Part shown: piece by piece, positions 1-10,980 of the stretch
How the letters are laid out: every line of letters starts with the position of its first letter
Position numbering within the stretch: position 1 is the first letter of the stretch
Assembly: GCA_030248215.1 (NCBI GenBank)
Contig: JASANG010000641.1
Span: 248,001-312,000, forward strand
From: Enoplolaimus lenunculus
Lineage: Eukaryota > Nematoda > Enoplea > Enoplida > Thoracostomopsidae
Direction of reading: 5' to 3'
Length of the DNA stretch: 64,000 bases
Notes under the pieces: model-generated
The model's database searches: none
Seen by the model: only the letters and a program-made list of their open reading frames with translations
Told to the model about the DNA's origin: nothing
Made by a program: the position numbers and the translations under genes

Positions 1-2
1 AG

Positions 3-137
3 GCTAATGATATGAGTTTTTCCAATGAGTACGACGACAACTATGATGCCAATGTTCCTTTTTCTCGCAGAACTAGCAGATTGTCTGACAGAATTTGCGA
101 GTTCTACATTTCACGTGATCTGCCTGATAATTTTGAC
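3..137 (+). CDS. BMPR2: BMPR2-like exon 1 in window: start of ectodomain
   Basis: Open frame with one Cys ([16 protein letters not shown]) ending at a strong GTAAGT donor. It aligns with the first Cys of the BMPR2 ectodomain. There is no signal peptide, so at least one more exon lies upstream. Positions 1-2 are AG and may be the acceptor, but the left edge hides this. Confidence 0.75.
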
Positions 138-3100
138 GTAAGTTCTACAGATTATTTCCATTAAGGTTATTGCACAAACAATAACGACTATCTGAAGTCA
201 ACAATAGTCGGTATGTCGTTTATTTGTACAAATGTCAAATACCTCTATTGCACAAACAATAACGACTATCTTAAGTCAGCGGTAGTCTGTATGTCATTTA
301 TTTGTATAATTGTCAAGTACATCTATGTAACTATGATATCTAGCATCTTAACATGAGATATCCGGCAAAATAGTCAGTTAATCGGATAATGTATTTTATC
401 AACGCCCATCTCTTCAGTACGTAGTAACCACAATTTTTACGTATTATTTTAGGTCAGAAATGGTTTTTTAAATTCGGGCAAGTTGGTATCATGCCCTATA
501 ACGCAAGATTCTGTCTCTAATCGGAGTGGAAGTGTCACTAACCAAGACGAAGGAGCGCGCATGTGTCACCAATGTTATACAAGCAGAGAGCATTGCGTTA
601 CTTTTTGGACTATGGATACGGATACAAATGAAACTACTCCAATGATGAAAGGTTTGTTTGTAGTACACGTTTCTGGCATCCGCAGAGAAGAATTAAATAT
701 TATTAGGGTTGCAAGAAATCTAATTTCAGCAATAAGTGTTATTTTGGTGCAAGGAATCTAAATAAATTGTCTAAAAACCTCTAAAACTATAAGTGAATAG
801 TTAGCTAATAGCTAATTTGCATATTAGCATAATTGATAAGCCTACATTAGGACTTTTTGCAATATTTCATTATTGATTAGTGTTACTGAAGGGTTTTGGA
901 TGCGTGGAATCTGAATAACTTGTTTACAAAGCTCCAGAATCGATAAATGAATAATTAGCTAATACGTAAGTAATTGGTGTATTAGCTTACTTGCTTTTGT
1001 GTGTTCGAGCTTCGCTCAATAATTGTAGTCCCGCTACGACTGGTAGAATAAGTTGGTTTTACAGGTTGTTGGCAAGGTACACGAGAATGCGAAGATACCC
1101 AATGCATTGCTGATACAATTTCCAGCCATCCACAACTTGGCATTAATAATACATGTTTTTGCTGCTGCACTGGCGTAGTATGCAATGGAAATTACAGCTA
1201 CATACCTAAACCGCTCGAACCAGTTGAAGGTTAGAAACTTTTTTGTCTCACAACTGAGTATTATCACTTCACTTTGGTACCCTGGTTAACGAATGATTAT
1301 TGTTACGGTAGTAAACAGCATCCAAAAAGTATATCGTATATGAAGCACGTGTTCACGCTTTGTTTGTTTATTTATGCTGCACAATTTCCTGCTGTTATAG
1401 AATCAACGTACGTATGGTGATTAGAATACAGTGTGGGTTTGTTTGTGTCTAGGCCTCGCTAAGACCCCAAACATGGCCACAAACGTATAATTCATCTAAA
1501 CCCCAGTTGCACCGCAAAAGCGTTTTGTAATATGCCGGAGTCACAAAAATGTCTGAAGGGTTTTTATATATATTTTCTTGTTTCATTCTAGAACAAATCG
1601 ATCAGGAGAGGATGCCGACAGCAGATATTGTGTTGATTACAGCTTGTTGCGCTATTGTTCTTACGGCTTTTGCTTTTGTGGTATATGTTGCGATAAAGCG
1701 CCCTGCTTGGTTGTGTGATGAACGTATCGACGGACGAAGTAGTGGCAGTAAACCGGATCTTGTGGCAGGGAGATTGGTGCTCACTGGCAGTGGTGTTGAT
1801 GAGGTAAATGTGTGTAAGGTTGTGACGGTTTTATAATGTTGATATAGTCTCTGTAAGAACATGAATGAGATTGTTTATTTTAATCATTTTGTAAAACAGA
1901 TGACTTTGAAAGCAGACCACAGTTGTAAATTCGCATTCCCACAAGTTTTTATACCCGGAGCATAATTAAAGAAGCAACCCAATACGACAGCAAAGATTGT
2001 TGCTGCTCTGGCGTTGCACATATACACATGAGTAGCTGTGCCAGTGTATGTTAAAGGCTTAGTCTAGTTTCAGGGTAAACAGTGTCTGCTATCGCCTTCG
2101 TCTGGAGATTTCGACTTCGGTGATACGGGCCTTCAACCTAACCCACAATACAAAGTGTATAATATTGGAATGGGTGAACTGATACGCAGTGGAAATTATG
2201 GCTCTGTCTATAAAGCATTTCACATCCCTGATCGACAGATGCTAGCGGTGAAAACCTACAAAGGCGACCGTGAGAGACAATATTTTCGAACTGAACTCAG
2301 CGTATACACTTTGCCTGGAATGAACGTAAGTTTACACACGGATACATTCAAGAATTTAATGTTGCATTTTGTGATTTTCATAGAGGACATTGTTTACTTA
2401 AGTGACGCCAATGTAAATTGGAGGCTAAATTGTTCGCAAAAGCTTAACCATATAATCCCACAGTTGTTAGTCAGGGAATGTGGACTGAGTTATGAAAAGC
2501 AGTTCAGTTTTACGTTATATACCTGGTACAAAAGCATCTTGCACTGCGCTAGAGATCACATATCTCTATGTTTTATGCTTTCTCGGATTTTCTTTATACT
2601 GGTGCGGTGTATTCATTTCAAAGATTAATATTATTTTTAGGAGCATCCAAACATCGTTCCGTTCCTTGAAGCATTGGGACCTGAAAATACTGCTGCTGCT
2701 ACTACAGCATCCGCTGCAGTGCACCAGCTCGCTCTAACTATCGATCCTGACCGACTAACCGAGACAACACGAGCATCATCGGATACTGATAGTAATGGGA
2801 GCAATAGTAGTGTTGGTAATGCAAGTGCCAAAGCAAACGAGTCGAATTCAACGACTCCGACACGGCTTGCTGGTGGCAACTCATCTATTTCAGAAACTTT
2901 TGATCGTAGCACCACAATTGAATTTTTGCCGTCATCGATATCGACAAGGCAAGGACCGCTCGTAAACGAATGGTGGATTTTATGCCACTGGATGACAAAC
3001 GGTTCACTGCGAGATTATTTGCGACAAACAGAAGGATTGGTGTGGAATCAGTGCATTCAAATGGCGTCAGATGTTGCCGCTGGCGTTGCGTTTTTACACA

Positions 3101-6100
3101 GCGAATTTACGCGAAATGGTGAGCTGAGTGAAGCATAAAAGCTATTTTAATTAATACCGCGCAGATGTGTATCTTTAACTAATCAACTTAAAGTGTCGCA
3201 CTAATTTAAGGATTTTTTGGTTTGCATAATGGTACGAATTTTGGCGCTTGGCGCTTGCTGTAAAACTGTGCGTTGCTTTGTAGTAGCTGCTGATGGACTC
3301 TCTAGAGTAGATATGAAATACCCAGAAACAGAACATATTGCATTTAAACATAATATAACTGGAAATCCTGCAAACATTTAACACCTGCTCCAGTTCCGGC
3401 ATTGAAGACCCATGAACAGGATTTTTTACAGATTTATAGCAAATTAAGAAGTATCAGCTTATAGCTCAAACTGCTACAAGTTAACATTTATTAGTTTTTT
3501 TATAATATTGTTTCATTGTATTTATATTAACCGTTTTATATAAATGTAGGAAGCCATAAACCTGCGATTGCGCATCGCGATTTGAAATCTGGCAACGTCC
3601 TCGTGTCGCAAAATGGTCGCTGCATGATAAGTGATTTTGGATTTGCGATGTTTTTAGATTGCGAAACTAAATCATCTGTTGAACGGGTAAAGTTTGAAAT
3701 TTTTTAGATTAGTTAAATTTCCTTTGTAATGTAACTGGTGTTTGGTGCGAAAACGCTATGAACACTTGTTCTTATTTGAATACCATCTAATATTATCTGG
3801 ATTCGTCGTTTTTAGAATCCGGCCGCATCCTGATATGCGGTAATTAAAAAATTCACTATCCTAAGGTATAAAGTAAATTATTATTCGGTCGCACCCTGTA
3901 CTGATATTAAGTTAATGTGCTGGTTGCCAGGGTGCAACCGGAATTCCGATTCCCATTAGAGTTCCGATTCAACACGACTTCCGATTCCGATTGAACAATG
4001 AATCGGAATCGGAATTTTGACATTTTATTTAATCTTATTTGTGATACGTTACATAAGATTCTCAATAAGCTAACTTATCAATAATTGATTGTAGTTTAGC
4101 TTTACAGAACCAAAAATGAACGCCAATTTGTTCTTGCGACCTTTTTGAAAATTGTTGTCAGCCATCAGACACGCTAAATCAACATTATATTTCTTGCTAC
4201 AAATTATTTGTCAGCCACAAAATTTCTAGGTCTGATTCCGATTACGATTCCGGTATAAATTTTTGTTCCGATTCTGGAATAATGTAGTTCCGTTTTGCAC
4301 TCTACCGGTTGCTTTATTTTTCTAGGTGGGAACAGTTAGTTGTATGGCACCAGAAGTTTTGGATGGATCAATCAATTTAAGTGATCCGCGAAGTGCACAC
4401 GAAAAAATGGACGTGTATGCCATGGCACTGATTATTTGGGAGATAGTTTCGAGATGTTCAAGATTGTACGAATTAACAGGTAATAAGCCATCACCTCTTA
4501 TTTAGAGTTGTTAACCATCCTTTACAGCTGTAATAATATACATATATCAGTAGAACCGGAAGCAGAATTTCGTTACATTCATTCAAGCCATGGTGCGACC
4601 GAATATTAAATTATCAGATATCTTAGACGGATAGGAAATTTTTTACCGGAACAGTGCATTAATCGAAAACTAAGTGACCTTATGAATTTCATAATGGTTT
4701 TATCTTAAGCATTTAGTGACCGTTTTACGGTATATAGCGCTACATCAGTTTTATCAGGGTGCAACAGGAATTCGTATTCAAAATACAATTCCGATTCAAA
4801 ACGAGTTTCGGTTCCGATTATCTTTAAAATTGCTTTCGATCAGTTCTTTCTTTAAAATTGCTTTCGATGAGTTCGTCAGTTTGTTCATGCGACGTTTTTG
4901 AAAATTGTTACCAGCCAACGCCCAACAGTGACGCTAAATCTATATTACGTATATTTTTCAATACAAATTATGCGTACAGTCGCAAAATTTCTAGTTCCGA
5001 TTCCGGTATAATTCAGTTCCGCTTTGCTCACTGACTTTTATCTAAATTTTTATACATATCTATTGGTATAATGTTTAGGTGATAAAATGCCTGTGTATTC
5101 TGGACCTTATGTTGCCGAATGTGGTGGCATTGCACCATCGATGTCTCAAATGCATCAAATTGTTTCAACGAATCGCCGCCGCCCAATGCTACCATCATGT
5201 CTAGCTGAACGTTATATGCCATGTGAGGTAAGTCGATATGAAGGGAACTGTAAGCTCTTCTATATGTTAACTTTGTGTCGATATCAAATGTTTAAGGACG
5301 GCCCGAGGCCGTCTAAGCATGTCAGGCATGAGGCGGGCTACATACTGCGGTGATAGAGCACTTGCCCAAGGATCCATAGGTCGCTAGTGCTAAGCCTCTT
5401 GTAACCCGCTTTCCAGTTGCTTAATTAAAAGGTCTGAAGTGCCAGTTCCTATCTAGACTGACAGGCTGCAGCAATGGAGGCCTCATACAGAGATCTTCGT
5501 CTCTGATCCTGACAAATAATTTTTTCTTTTGCCCCTATACAAAGAATATCTGGTGGTTGAATTTAATTTGTAAGTTCGATGTTCATTGATTGAAAGTTAT
5601 AAGGACTTTTGCCAGGGATGGGCGGTTTGGTCTTGGCAACTCTCTGGATTTGGCTGGTTTCGGCAAGTCTCTGGATTTGGCTTGTCTCGGCCTCGTTTGT
5701 TTCAGTATCGGCAGTTTGTAAACCGAAGCCAAAGAGGCGAAAAAGCGATAAGCAATCACAAATTTTTTCTTGGATCGCAGCTTTGGCCCGGAAGTACTTA
5801 TGCGTTTCGCCTTCCAACAGACAACGAACCATTGTGGAGCACTGCTACCTGGTTATACTCCGATTTGAGAAATAGAATGACCCTTACGGTTACATTAACT
5901 TCTACTTTTTGAAAGGAAACTCAAAACACTTTGATTTTATTGTGACAAAGCACAGTGCATTTTCGCTTTTAAAACATTTAAAGCATCTGGAAAAAATTAT
6001 GGGTCATTCGCATTTATAACGTGTACGGGGGACAGTAGCCATGGGAAAAATAAAGTAAAAATACAGTTTGTCATCGATTTATTACTTTAATTGTATGAAA

Positions 6101-9100
6101 CGGCAATTCAGAGTAGAACAAATAATGAAAACTTTTGTTAAAATATCTTATTTTTATTATCAGTAACGGTTAAAAATTGATCCATACCAAGACCTTTCGC
6201 GCGATAACGTAAACAGGTCTGCTTCTATAGTGTGCAAAAACAAACATCTTATTTTTATTTTCAGTAACGTTTAAAAATTGACCGAGCTCGCTTTTTTGAC
6301 CGAGACCGCCCATCCCTGCGCTGTCACCAGCTGGTAATAGGCACAACACACATTTTGAGAATGCGGACATAGTTATCATCTATGAGCTGTTGTAATTTTA
6401 GTCACTTCGATTGTTGCGAAAAACTATTGAAGACTGTTGGGATACGGAGCCTGATTCGCGGATTTCAGCGCTTCTTGCGCATCAGCGATTATCAAGCGTG
6501 TCCGTTTCAGACGCACAAGGTACGCGAAGCAAACGTAAATTAAGTTTAGCATGAATTCCTTGGTATACTTATTTATGTCATTTCGAACAAAAGTCACTGT
6601 GGAATTTTGTGATTTTGCATAGTATTTTCAAAAGAATTGTCGTATAAAAATTGTTAATAACGCTGCTGATGGATGTTCTGCATTCAACGTTTCGGAATTT
6701 ACGCCTAATATCGCGTCAGCTACTAGTTTGGAACCGGAAATAACTGTAACATATGTGCTAAAATATAAGAATGAGTTATAGTTACGTAGGTAGTCATCTT
6801 GATCATTATTTCAAGGCGGCATAACTATGGTAATAATTGCAAAATTCGAGGATCACTGTATGGCAGGGAGCAACCGGAATCCCGATTTATAACAAGTTGC
6901 GATTCCAGTTGCACTATCAATCAGAATCGGAATTTTGATATATGTTGCATAAAAATTCTCTCGGTCGTAACATTTAAACGCATAAAACTATCGTTTTATT
7001 TTGAAACTCAATAATTGATTGTAGTTTAGCTTTACAGAACCGAAAAATCATCGCCAATTTGTTCTTGTGACGTATTTGAAAATTGTGGCCAGCCAACTAA
7101 CACCGTAAATTAATATAGTTGTTAGCAGTTCCGAATTCCGATTTCGATTCTGGTATAAACTTGATATTCCGATTCCGATTTAATCCAGTTTCGCTTTTCA
7201 TCCGATTCCGATTTAATCCAGTTTCGCTTTTCATCCTTCTCTAGGGATCTATGGATAAGAGCATGCAACCCACTGGCTACGGCATAAGGAATGGTGCAAG
7301 GTAGACCAGAATATTGTCGAAGCGACTTTAGTTCAGATTGTAAATATTGGTGTAAAGTACCCAACGCCCAAAATGAGTGGTTTCGAGAAACAGCACAACG
7401 CATGCTGGGCTGGGTATACTATTTTCTCCGCAGAAAGCTACACACTGTTTGTACAATGCCCATCCACTCTTGGTAATTGCATTTCCAGGTTTGTATTGTC
7501 AAAATATTTGCAAATCACACCGTCGACAGCATAGTCACGGAGTTGTTACGGAGAATCAAATTCTAACCAATACCGCTTCAACATTAAGCACTGGGCATTA
7601 TCGTTCACGTCAACCTAATTTGCAGAAACAAATTGGAATTGGGTTGGTCAGAGGGCTAGCTGGTCCATCACAGCTTGGTACTGCAATCGAGAACAGTACT
7701 GCAGATGGGACTGGGACAAACACTGGAGAGCAAACGTTGGAACCTAACGGGACTGCTGCTAATTCGTGCGACAATACCACTACTGATTTAGCTGTCAAAC
7801 AACAAATTGGCGGTGGTATGCTGGCTAACGATGGTTACTCTTGCCCTACCACTGTGTCCATGAATGAAATTGCCAGTTCTTCCGTGAACACAGCGGGCAA
7901 GACGGGAAATATTTGTGGCCATGATCATGACGGGCCGAATTGTAGTGATAATATGGCGCAACGCCAAGATAAGCAGGTAAATGTACCCGAAATGCATGCT
8001 CCTGCTACTGAAAAACCAGGAACCTACGATGGTTTTAGTTGTGGTAATCATAAAACACATCAAAGCACCATGCGTACACATAATGGTATGCCAATTCTAG
8101 ATGGTAGCTTGTATTACTCAGGCAGCAGTTATTCGTCTGGCTGTTCTGACAGTGATGAACGACATCGTGCAATTGTTTGCGATCAACAAACAGTAATCCC
8201 ATCAGTTGCCGTATCGACTCCGTCTCGTGGAAATTCAGAGCAAGATCAAATTATGACGGCTTTAACAACAAAACCATCCGAGCCAGTGACAGCTCACGTT
8301 GCGTTAATGAATAGCAGCGCTACAAGCGGTTGTGGTGACATGACGTCTGGCGATCAAAACAGTCCTAGCAGCGAGCCGCGCATGCAGCATCTTCGCTTGG
8401 GATCGGCTACGAAAGGTTCGTATTTGAATACACCACCAGCGCTTAATCAGGATCAGCGAGATGGGTCAGGATGGTCAACGTCTGGTATTGGTAAGTTCAG
8501 TTTGGTTTTTTTATGTTTTAGTTATTTATGGTTTAAGTGGTCATAAAGTGCTAACAAAATAACACAACGTCGAACGTAGGATGTTGCGTTTGATTTGAAA
8601 GCGAAATGACGAAGTCAGATTACAGCGAACTGAGGTGTTGGATAGAAAGAGAGGCCGAAAAACCCCTTCTGAAATTAAATTGTTGCATTTTAAGTCACAG
8701 GAACATACTTCTCTCCCTCCGAAATCCGCCTTCCCATGGAAGTGAATGGTTCTTGGCTTTCCCACCCGCTTGCGTCCTAGAGAATTTCCAGGCAAATTTA
8801 CGCATGAAATATGCACTGCAGTGGAGCAGCGGAGTGTCAGAACATTTTTAGTTTTACGCCTGGCATTTTGATTATTTAGGTTCGTCAATTTCTTCTGGTT
8901 GCCGCAGCAACTCCATGTCCGACCGTTCAAAGCTTATGATATCATCTCAGTCGTCGAGTAGCGGGGGTGGTTTGGGCATTCTTGGTTACAATCATGACCA
9001 GTATCCGTTATCGGTTCATGCTGCTAACGAGACACAAACGCAACTGTACCCAAGAGTTGTTCCAAAGCCTCACCAACAAAATCACTACATCTCTTGCGTC

Positions 9101-10980
9101 ACAGCACCCATTCCAAATGCGGTCCCTCAGATCCCGGAATCGACAAAAATGTATGTTGCCCAGCAGCGACAAATTTTGTCACAGTCGGTCGAAAACAACC
9201 CGGCAGTGTCAGGGGTTGGGACGCATGGCAGTAGTAATGCAAAGGTATCTGTGTTTGGGGTGAATACCAATGCGTCACAGGCCAGTACTGATAAAAAGGT
9301 TAGTAAATTTCTATTCTGTATCTTTGTTAGTTATGTTATATTTTGATAAATAATTTTCGTATTCTGCGCGGACATTTTCTGGATTTTGTTAAGCCACCTT
9401 AACAGTTTCAGTCGTGTGTCACACGGTAAGCAAACTTTAGCGGATACTACCTTGGCGAATTTATTAGTATTCTGCTACTACAACGTCGTGTAAAATTTTA
9501 GTCAATTCTTACGAGTTTAACCATAATTTTTGGGTGATCAAGCTTTGGTGGTTCAGATTGAAAAATCACTGCTCGAACAAAAAGGTATAATAATTCAAGG
9601 GTCATTGAAACACACGATTAAAATTGCTGCATCTGGCATTCAGTTAGTTCAGTCTCGAGTGGGAGAGGGGCACTTATTCTGAGGTTGCCCGTGTCGGTTC
9701 CGGGGAGTTTTGATGAGCGGGGAAATATGTTTTGCGTGCAAAACTTTAAATTTCAGGATTCAAAAGCATTAATTGCCAAAGAAATCTGCTGCGTGCCGTC
9801 ATTGGACTCGGGTGCGTCAGTTTGCGCAGATCAGTCGCGTTTGTTGTCTACTGAAAGGTCTCCGGTAGCGGACACATAGGTTGGTTGCACTTAACAACAA
9901 TCAGGGCAAGACAATCTGCGGCGTAGATCAGAAACACCGCCGTCATTGGTAATCAATTAAGGTAATATGCAATTAGTTATTAGCTAACTATCATATCAGT
10001 TTGCGCAGGTTTTAAGGAATCATCAGATTCCCCGCACCAAAAACCCCTCACCCACCAAAAAAAAAAAAAATCAGTCGCGTTTGTTGTCTACTGAAGCAAA
10101 TATCTTGCTATAAGCTACTATTCATTATCGGTTTTGGAGGTTTGTAACATTTACAGATCTCCTCGCACAAGTAGCAGGAACAACAATAAATGGTATGGTT
10201 GCACTTAACAACAATCTATTTAGGCTTATAACTATGAAAGCAACACCTAACAACGCTCAAATCGAGGAGGTGAAACAGTCTACGCAGGTCCTCGCACCCG
10301 ACAACTTTAATGATCAAATTAGAATGTTTCTAACTGTAATAATTAGAGAAATATTGTGGAAAGTCTTTTGGCGTTAGATTACAGCATAACGGCTCAATAA
10401 TACTTATACATCAACACTTCTTAGATCTAACGAAGTTGCGTCAAACCAAGAGCTTTGTAATCGTTCTACGATTGTATCGGGTAACAACGGATCGCAAGCA
10501 TGCCGGGTCGCACAATCTACAACTTCTTGCGGGGATCCGCTTCCTGTGGGTGCTTCGCAAAACCACAACCGTATTCGTAATAAACTAGGGTCAAAGGTAC
10601 GCCATTCAATTACTGCAATGTTCTCGTCGTCTTTGCCTACTACTGCCGCACCGTCTGCGACTAGCAGTGCCACTGGAGAACAGCCATTTGGAAGTGCTGA
10701 ACACGCTCCTACTGATAGTTACGATACAGTTGTGGATGGAACTGCTACCGCGTACCAGCCAGGGTTTTGCCCTGAGCGGGGGTTGGCAAGTGCGCCGAAG
10801 CCTGGACGAATTTGTGTCGTAGGCAAACCAACGGGGGTGCTGCAAGCGCCAGCGTCTGCACCCCCTTACGATCCAACAGTGGAGACTTTGATGGATCGGG
10901 TTGGTGTCGAGGGTGTACCTCTTGTAGGTGCAAAAAACAGCAAGGAACCTGATATTTGTACGCTGGGGGTGGTAGCTTAG
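3..10980 (+). CDS. BMPR2: BMP type II receptor Ser/Thr kinase (BMPR2-like), 14 exons, 5' partial
   Basis: Spliced coding exons are 3-137, 453-651, 1065-1229, 1592-1803, 2074-2325, 2641-3118, 3550-3686, 4326-4479, 5079-5227, 6402-6519, 7489-8490, 8880-9298, 9757-9857 and 10425-10980, giving 1358 residues in the window with every junction in phase. The order is a Cys-rich ligand-binding ectodomain ending in a CCC-x5-C finger, one membrane span, a kinase domain with intact glycine loop ([10 protein letters not shown]), Lys (LAVKTY), [11 protein letters not shown] and APE, and a Ser/Thr/Asn-rich tail of about 690 residues. A long tail after TIEDCWD is the hallmark of BMPR2 (Drosophila wit type) as against the short-tailed activin type II receptors. 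Known role of the family: binds BMP ligand at the plasma membrane and phosphorylates type I receptors. The signal peptide exon lies upstream of the window. An extra segment in the N-lobe and a decayed duplicate of exon 13 are odd (see findings). Confidence 0.92.
169..324 (+). repeat. Tandem dimer of a 78-bp unit in an intron
   Basis: Two head-to-tail copies of a 78-bp unit starting TTGCACAAACAATAACGACT, with a few substitutions between them. Nothing coding is seen. Confidence 0.85.
453..651 (+). CDS. BMPR2: BMPR2-like exon 2: ectodomain
   Basis: Starts after TTATTTTAG and ends at AAAG|GTTTGT in phase 1. It encodes the middle Cys residues ([18 protein letters not shown]), which match the LCSKGSTCYGLW region of vertebrate BMPR2, and two possible N-glycosylation sites (NRS, NET). 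Confidence 0.88.
743..970 (+). repeat. Two copies of a short AT-rich interspersed repeat
   Basis: Copies at about 743-832 and 894-970 share the order GTGcaaGGAATCT, then ACCTCTAAAAC, then AGTTAGCTAAT. The same unit is found inverted inside the BMPR2 exon-13 duplication (9950-10070 and 10096-10155). No clear terminal repeats are seen, so the class is unknown. Confidence 0.6.
1065..1229 (+). CDS. BMPR2: BMPR2-like exon 3: ectodomain C-terminal finger
   Basis: Encodes [14 protein letters not shown], then [16 protein letters not shown]. This is the CCC-x5-CN signature that closes the three-finger ectodomain of TGF-beta family receptors. Acceptor TTTTACAG, donor GAAG|GTTAGA, phase 1 at both ends. 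Confidence 0.93.
1592..1803 (+). CDS. BMPR2: BMPR2-like exon 4: transmembrane segment and juxtamembrane
   Basis: Encodes one hydrophobic span ([20 protein letters not shown], continuing VYVAI) followed by KRPAW and a short cytoplasmic linker. Acceptor TTCATTCTAG, donor GAG|GTAAAT, leaving in phase 0. Confidence 0.9.
2074..2325 (+). CDS. BMPR2: BMPR2-like exon 5: kinase N-lobe start
   Basis: Encodes the glycine-rich loop ([15 protein letters not shown]), the ATP-anchoring Lys (MLAVKTYKG) and the helix C region with its Glu ([14 protein letters not shown]), which parallels FINEKNIYRVPLM of human BMPR2. Donor AAC|GTAAGT. Confidence 0.94.
2641..3118 (+). CDS. BMPR2: BMPR2-like exon 6: kinase hinge, with an unusual insertion
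   Basis: Begins [14 protein letters not shown] (strands beta 3-4) and resumes with [18 protein letters not shown] (strand 5 and hinge). Between them, at about 2683-2967, lie about 95 residues rich in Ser, Thr, Asn and Ala, where vertebrate BMPR2 has only around ten. The exon is open throughout and in phase on both sides, so the insert looks like real coding sequence. Confidence 0.9.
3550..3686 (+). CDS. BMPR2: BMPR2-like exon 7: catalytic loop and DFG
   Basis: Encodes [18 protein letters not shown] and [12 protein letters not shown], so both the catalytic Asp and the metal-binding Asp are present. Acceptor AATGTAG, donor CGG|GTAAAG, phase 0 out. Confidence 0.95.
3928..4312 (+). mobile_element. 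MITE-like repeat, family GTGCAACCGGAATTCCGATT
   Basis: Begins CAGGGTGCAACCGGAATTCC and ends near TTCCGTTTTGCAC, giving imperfect inverted ends. Relatives lie at about 4757-5030, 6863-7225 and 63540-63690. No coding capacity. It lies in the intron before BMPR2-like exon 8, ending close to that exon's acceptor. Confidence 0.65.
4326..4479 (+). CDS. BMPR2: BMPR2-like exon 8: activation segment and APE
   Basis: Encodes [20 protein letters not shown] and the helix F region [20 protein letters not shown], close in sequence to BMPR2 (VGTIRYMAPEVLEGAVNL; DMYALGLIYWEIFMRC). Acceptor TTTCTAG, donor ACAG|GTAATA, phase 1. Confidence 0.95.
4757..5030 (+). mobile_element. Second copy of the GTGCAACCGGAATT family
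   Basis: Shares the start CAGGGTGCAACaGGAATT, the internal GACGTTTTTGAAAATTGTTA and the end GGTATAATTCAGTTCCGCTTT with the copy at 3928-4312. It is shorter and diverged. Confidence 0.6.
5079..5227 (+). CDS. BMPR2: BMPR2-like exon 9: kinase C-lobe
   Basis: Encodes [16 protein letters not shown] and then [18 protein letters not shown], matching the VPEYQMAFQTEVG and QVLVSREKQRPKFP region of BMPR2. Donor GAG|GTAAGT. Confidence 0.92.
5330..5480 (+). repeat. Possible tRNA-derived SINE fragment in a BMPR2 intron
   Basis: GCGGTGATAGAGCACTTGCC resembles a tRNA A-box and D-arm region, followed about 30 bases on by a weak B-box-like AGGTCGCTAGTGC. No poly-A tail or flanking duplication is seen. Confidence 0.35.
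5613..6318. mobile_element. Non-autonomous hAT-like DNA transposon
   Basis: Inverted ends CAGGGATGGGCGGTTTGGTC (left) and GACCGAGACCGCCCATCCCTG less its first base (right) pair over about 18 of 20 positions; CAGGG termini are typical of hAT elements. The element is about 706 bp, has no long ORF, and carries an internal direct repeat around ATCTTATTTTTATT (about 6148 and 6246). No clear 8-bp target duplication is seen. It sits in the intron before BMPR2-like exon 10. Confidence 0.65.
6402..6519 (+). CDS. BMPR2: BMPR2-like exon 10: end of kinase domain
   Basis: Encodes [20 protein letters not shown], the conserved C-terminal kinase signature (KETIEDCWDQDAEARLTA in human BMPR2). It is too short for a simple ORF scan and was found by motif. 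Acceptor GTAATTTTAG, donor CAAG|GTACGC, phase 1. Confidence 0.92.
6863..7225 (+). mobile_element. Third copy of the GTGCAACCGGAATT family
   Basis: Begins CAGGGAGCAACCGGAATCCC and shares AATAATTGATTGTAGTTTAG with the copy at 3928. The end carries a duplicated CCGATTTAATCCAGTTTCGC block. Confidence 0.6.
7489..8490 (+). CDS. BMPR2: BMPR2-like exon 11: long cytoplasmic tail
   Basis: A 1002-base exon of low-complexity Ser/Thr/Asn/Gly-rich tail with no catalytic motif. Acceptor TTTCCAG, donor ATTG|GTAAGT, phase 1 in and out. The tails of vertebrate BMPR2 and Drosophila wit, known to bind cytoskeletal regulators, occupy the same place, but I see no clear residue-level match here. Confidence 0.88.
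8880..9298 (+). CDS. BMPR2: BMPR2-like exon 12: tail
   Basis: Encodes [18 protein letters not shown] onward, Ser/Gln/Asn-rich. Acceptor TGATTATTTAG, donor AAAAAG|GTTAGT, phase 0 out. Confidence 0.85.
9757..9857 (+). CDS. BMPR2: BMPR2-like exon 13: short tail exon
   Basis: Begins after TTTAAATTTCAG in phase 0 ([20 protein letters not shown]) and ends at GAAAG|GTCTCC in phase 2. It fits exon 12 and exon 14 exactly in phase, which is the main reason for the call. A decayed copy of this exon follows at 9913-10216. Confidence 0.68.
9913..10216 (+). pseudogene. Decayed tandem copy of BMPR2-like exon 13, split by repeats
   Basis: Five collinear blocks repeat exon 13 and its downstream intron: 9783-9794 with 9913-9924, 9795-9805 with 9939-9949, 9817-9829 with 9996-10008, 9831-9855 with 10071-10095 (25 of 25 identical) and 9882-9902 with 10196-10216 (21 of 21 identical). 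Between the blocks of the second copy lie pieces of the AT-rich interspersed repeat seen at 743-970, and an A-run of 14 bases near 10057. The donor of copy 1 (AGGTCTCC) corresponds to AGATCTCC in copy 2, so the second copy has lost its splice signal. Confidence 0.65.
10425..10980 (+). CDS. BMPR2: BMPR2-like exon 14: end of tail and stop
   Basis: Acceptor CAACACTTCTTAG, entered in phase 2; stop TAG at 10978-10980. It contains [16 protein letters not shown], which resembles the RLKFGSKHKS segment in the vertebrate BMPR2 tail and supports the gene assignment to its end. Confidence 0.8.

Noticed and set aside
5563-5912. Overlapping ORFs on both strands near the BMPR2 intron
   Set aside because: They lie within the end of the hAT-like element with repeated TCTCTGGATTTGGCT units; no transposase motif is seen.
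9831-10095. 25-bp direct repeat with an A-run before the second copy, like the target duplication of a retroposed sequence
   Set aside because: Three more collinear matching blocks on either side show a local tandem copy with later insertions, which a target duplication would not explain.
10195-10377. ORF that could be another BMPR2 tail exon
   Set aside because: It overlaps the end of the decayed exon-13 copy, its acceptor gives the wrong phase for joining exon 13 or 14, and skipping it gives a clean in-phase joint.
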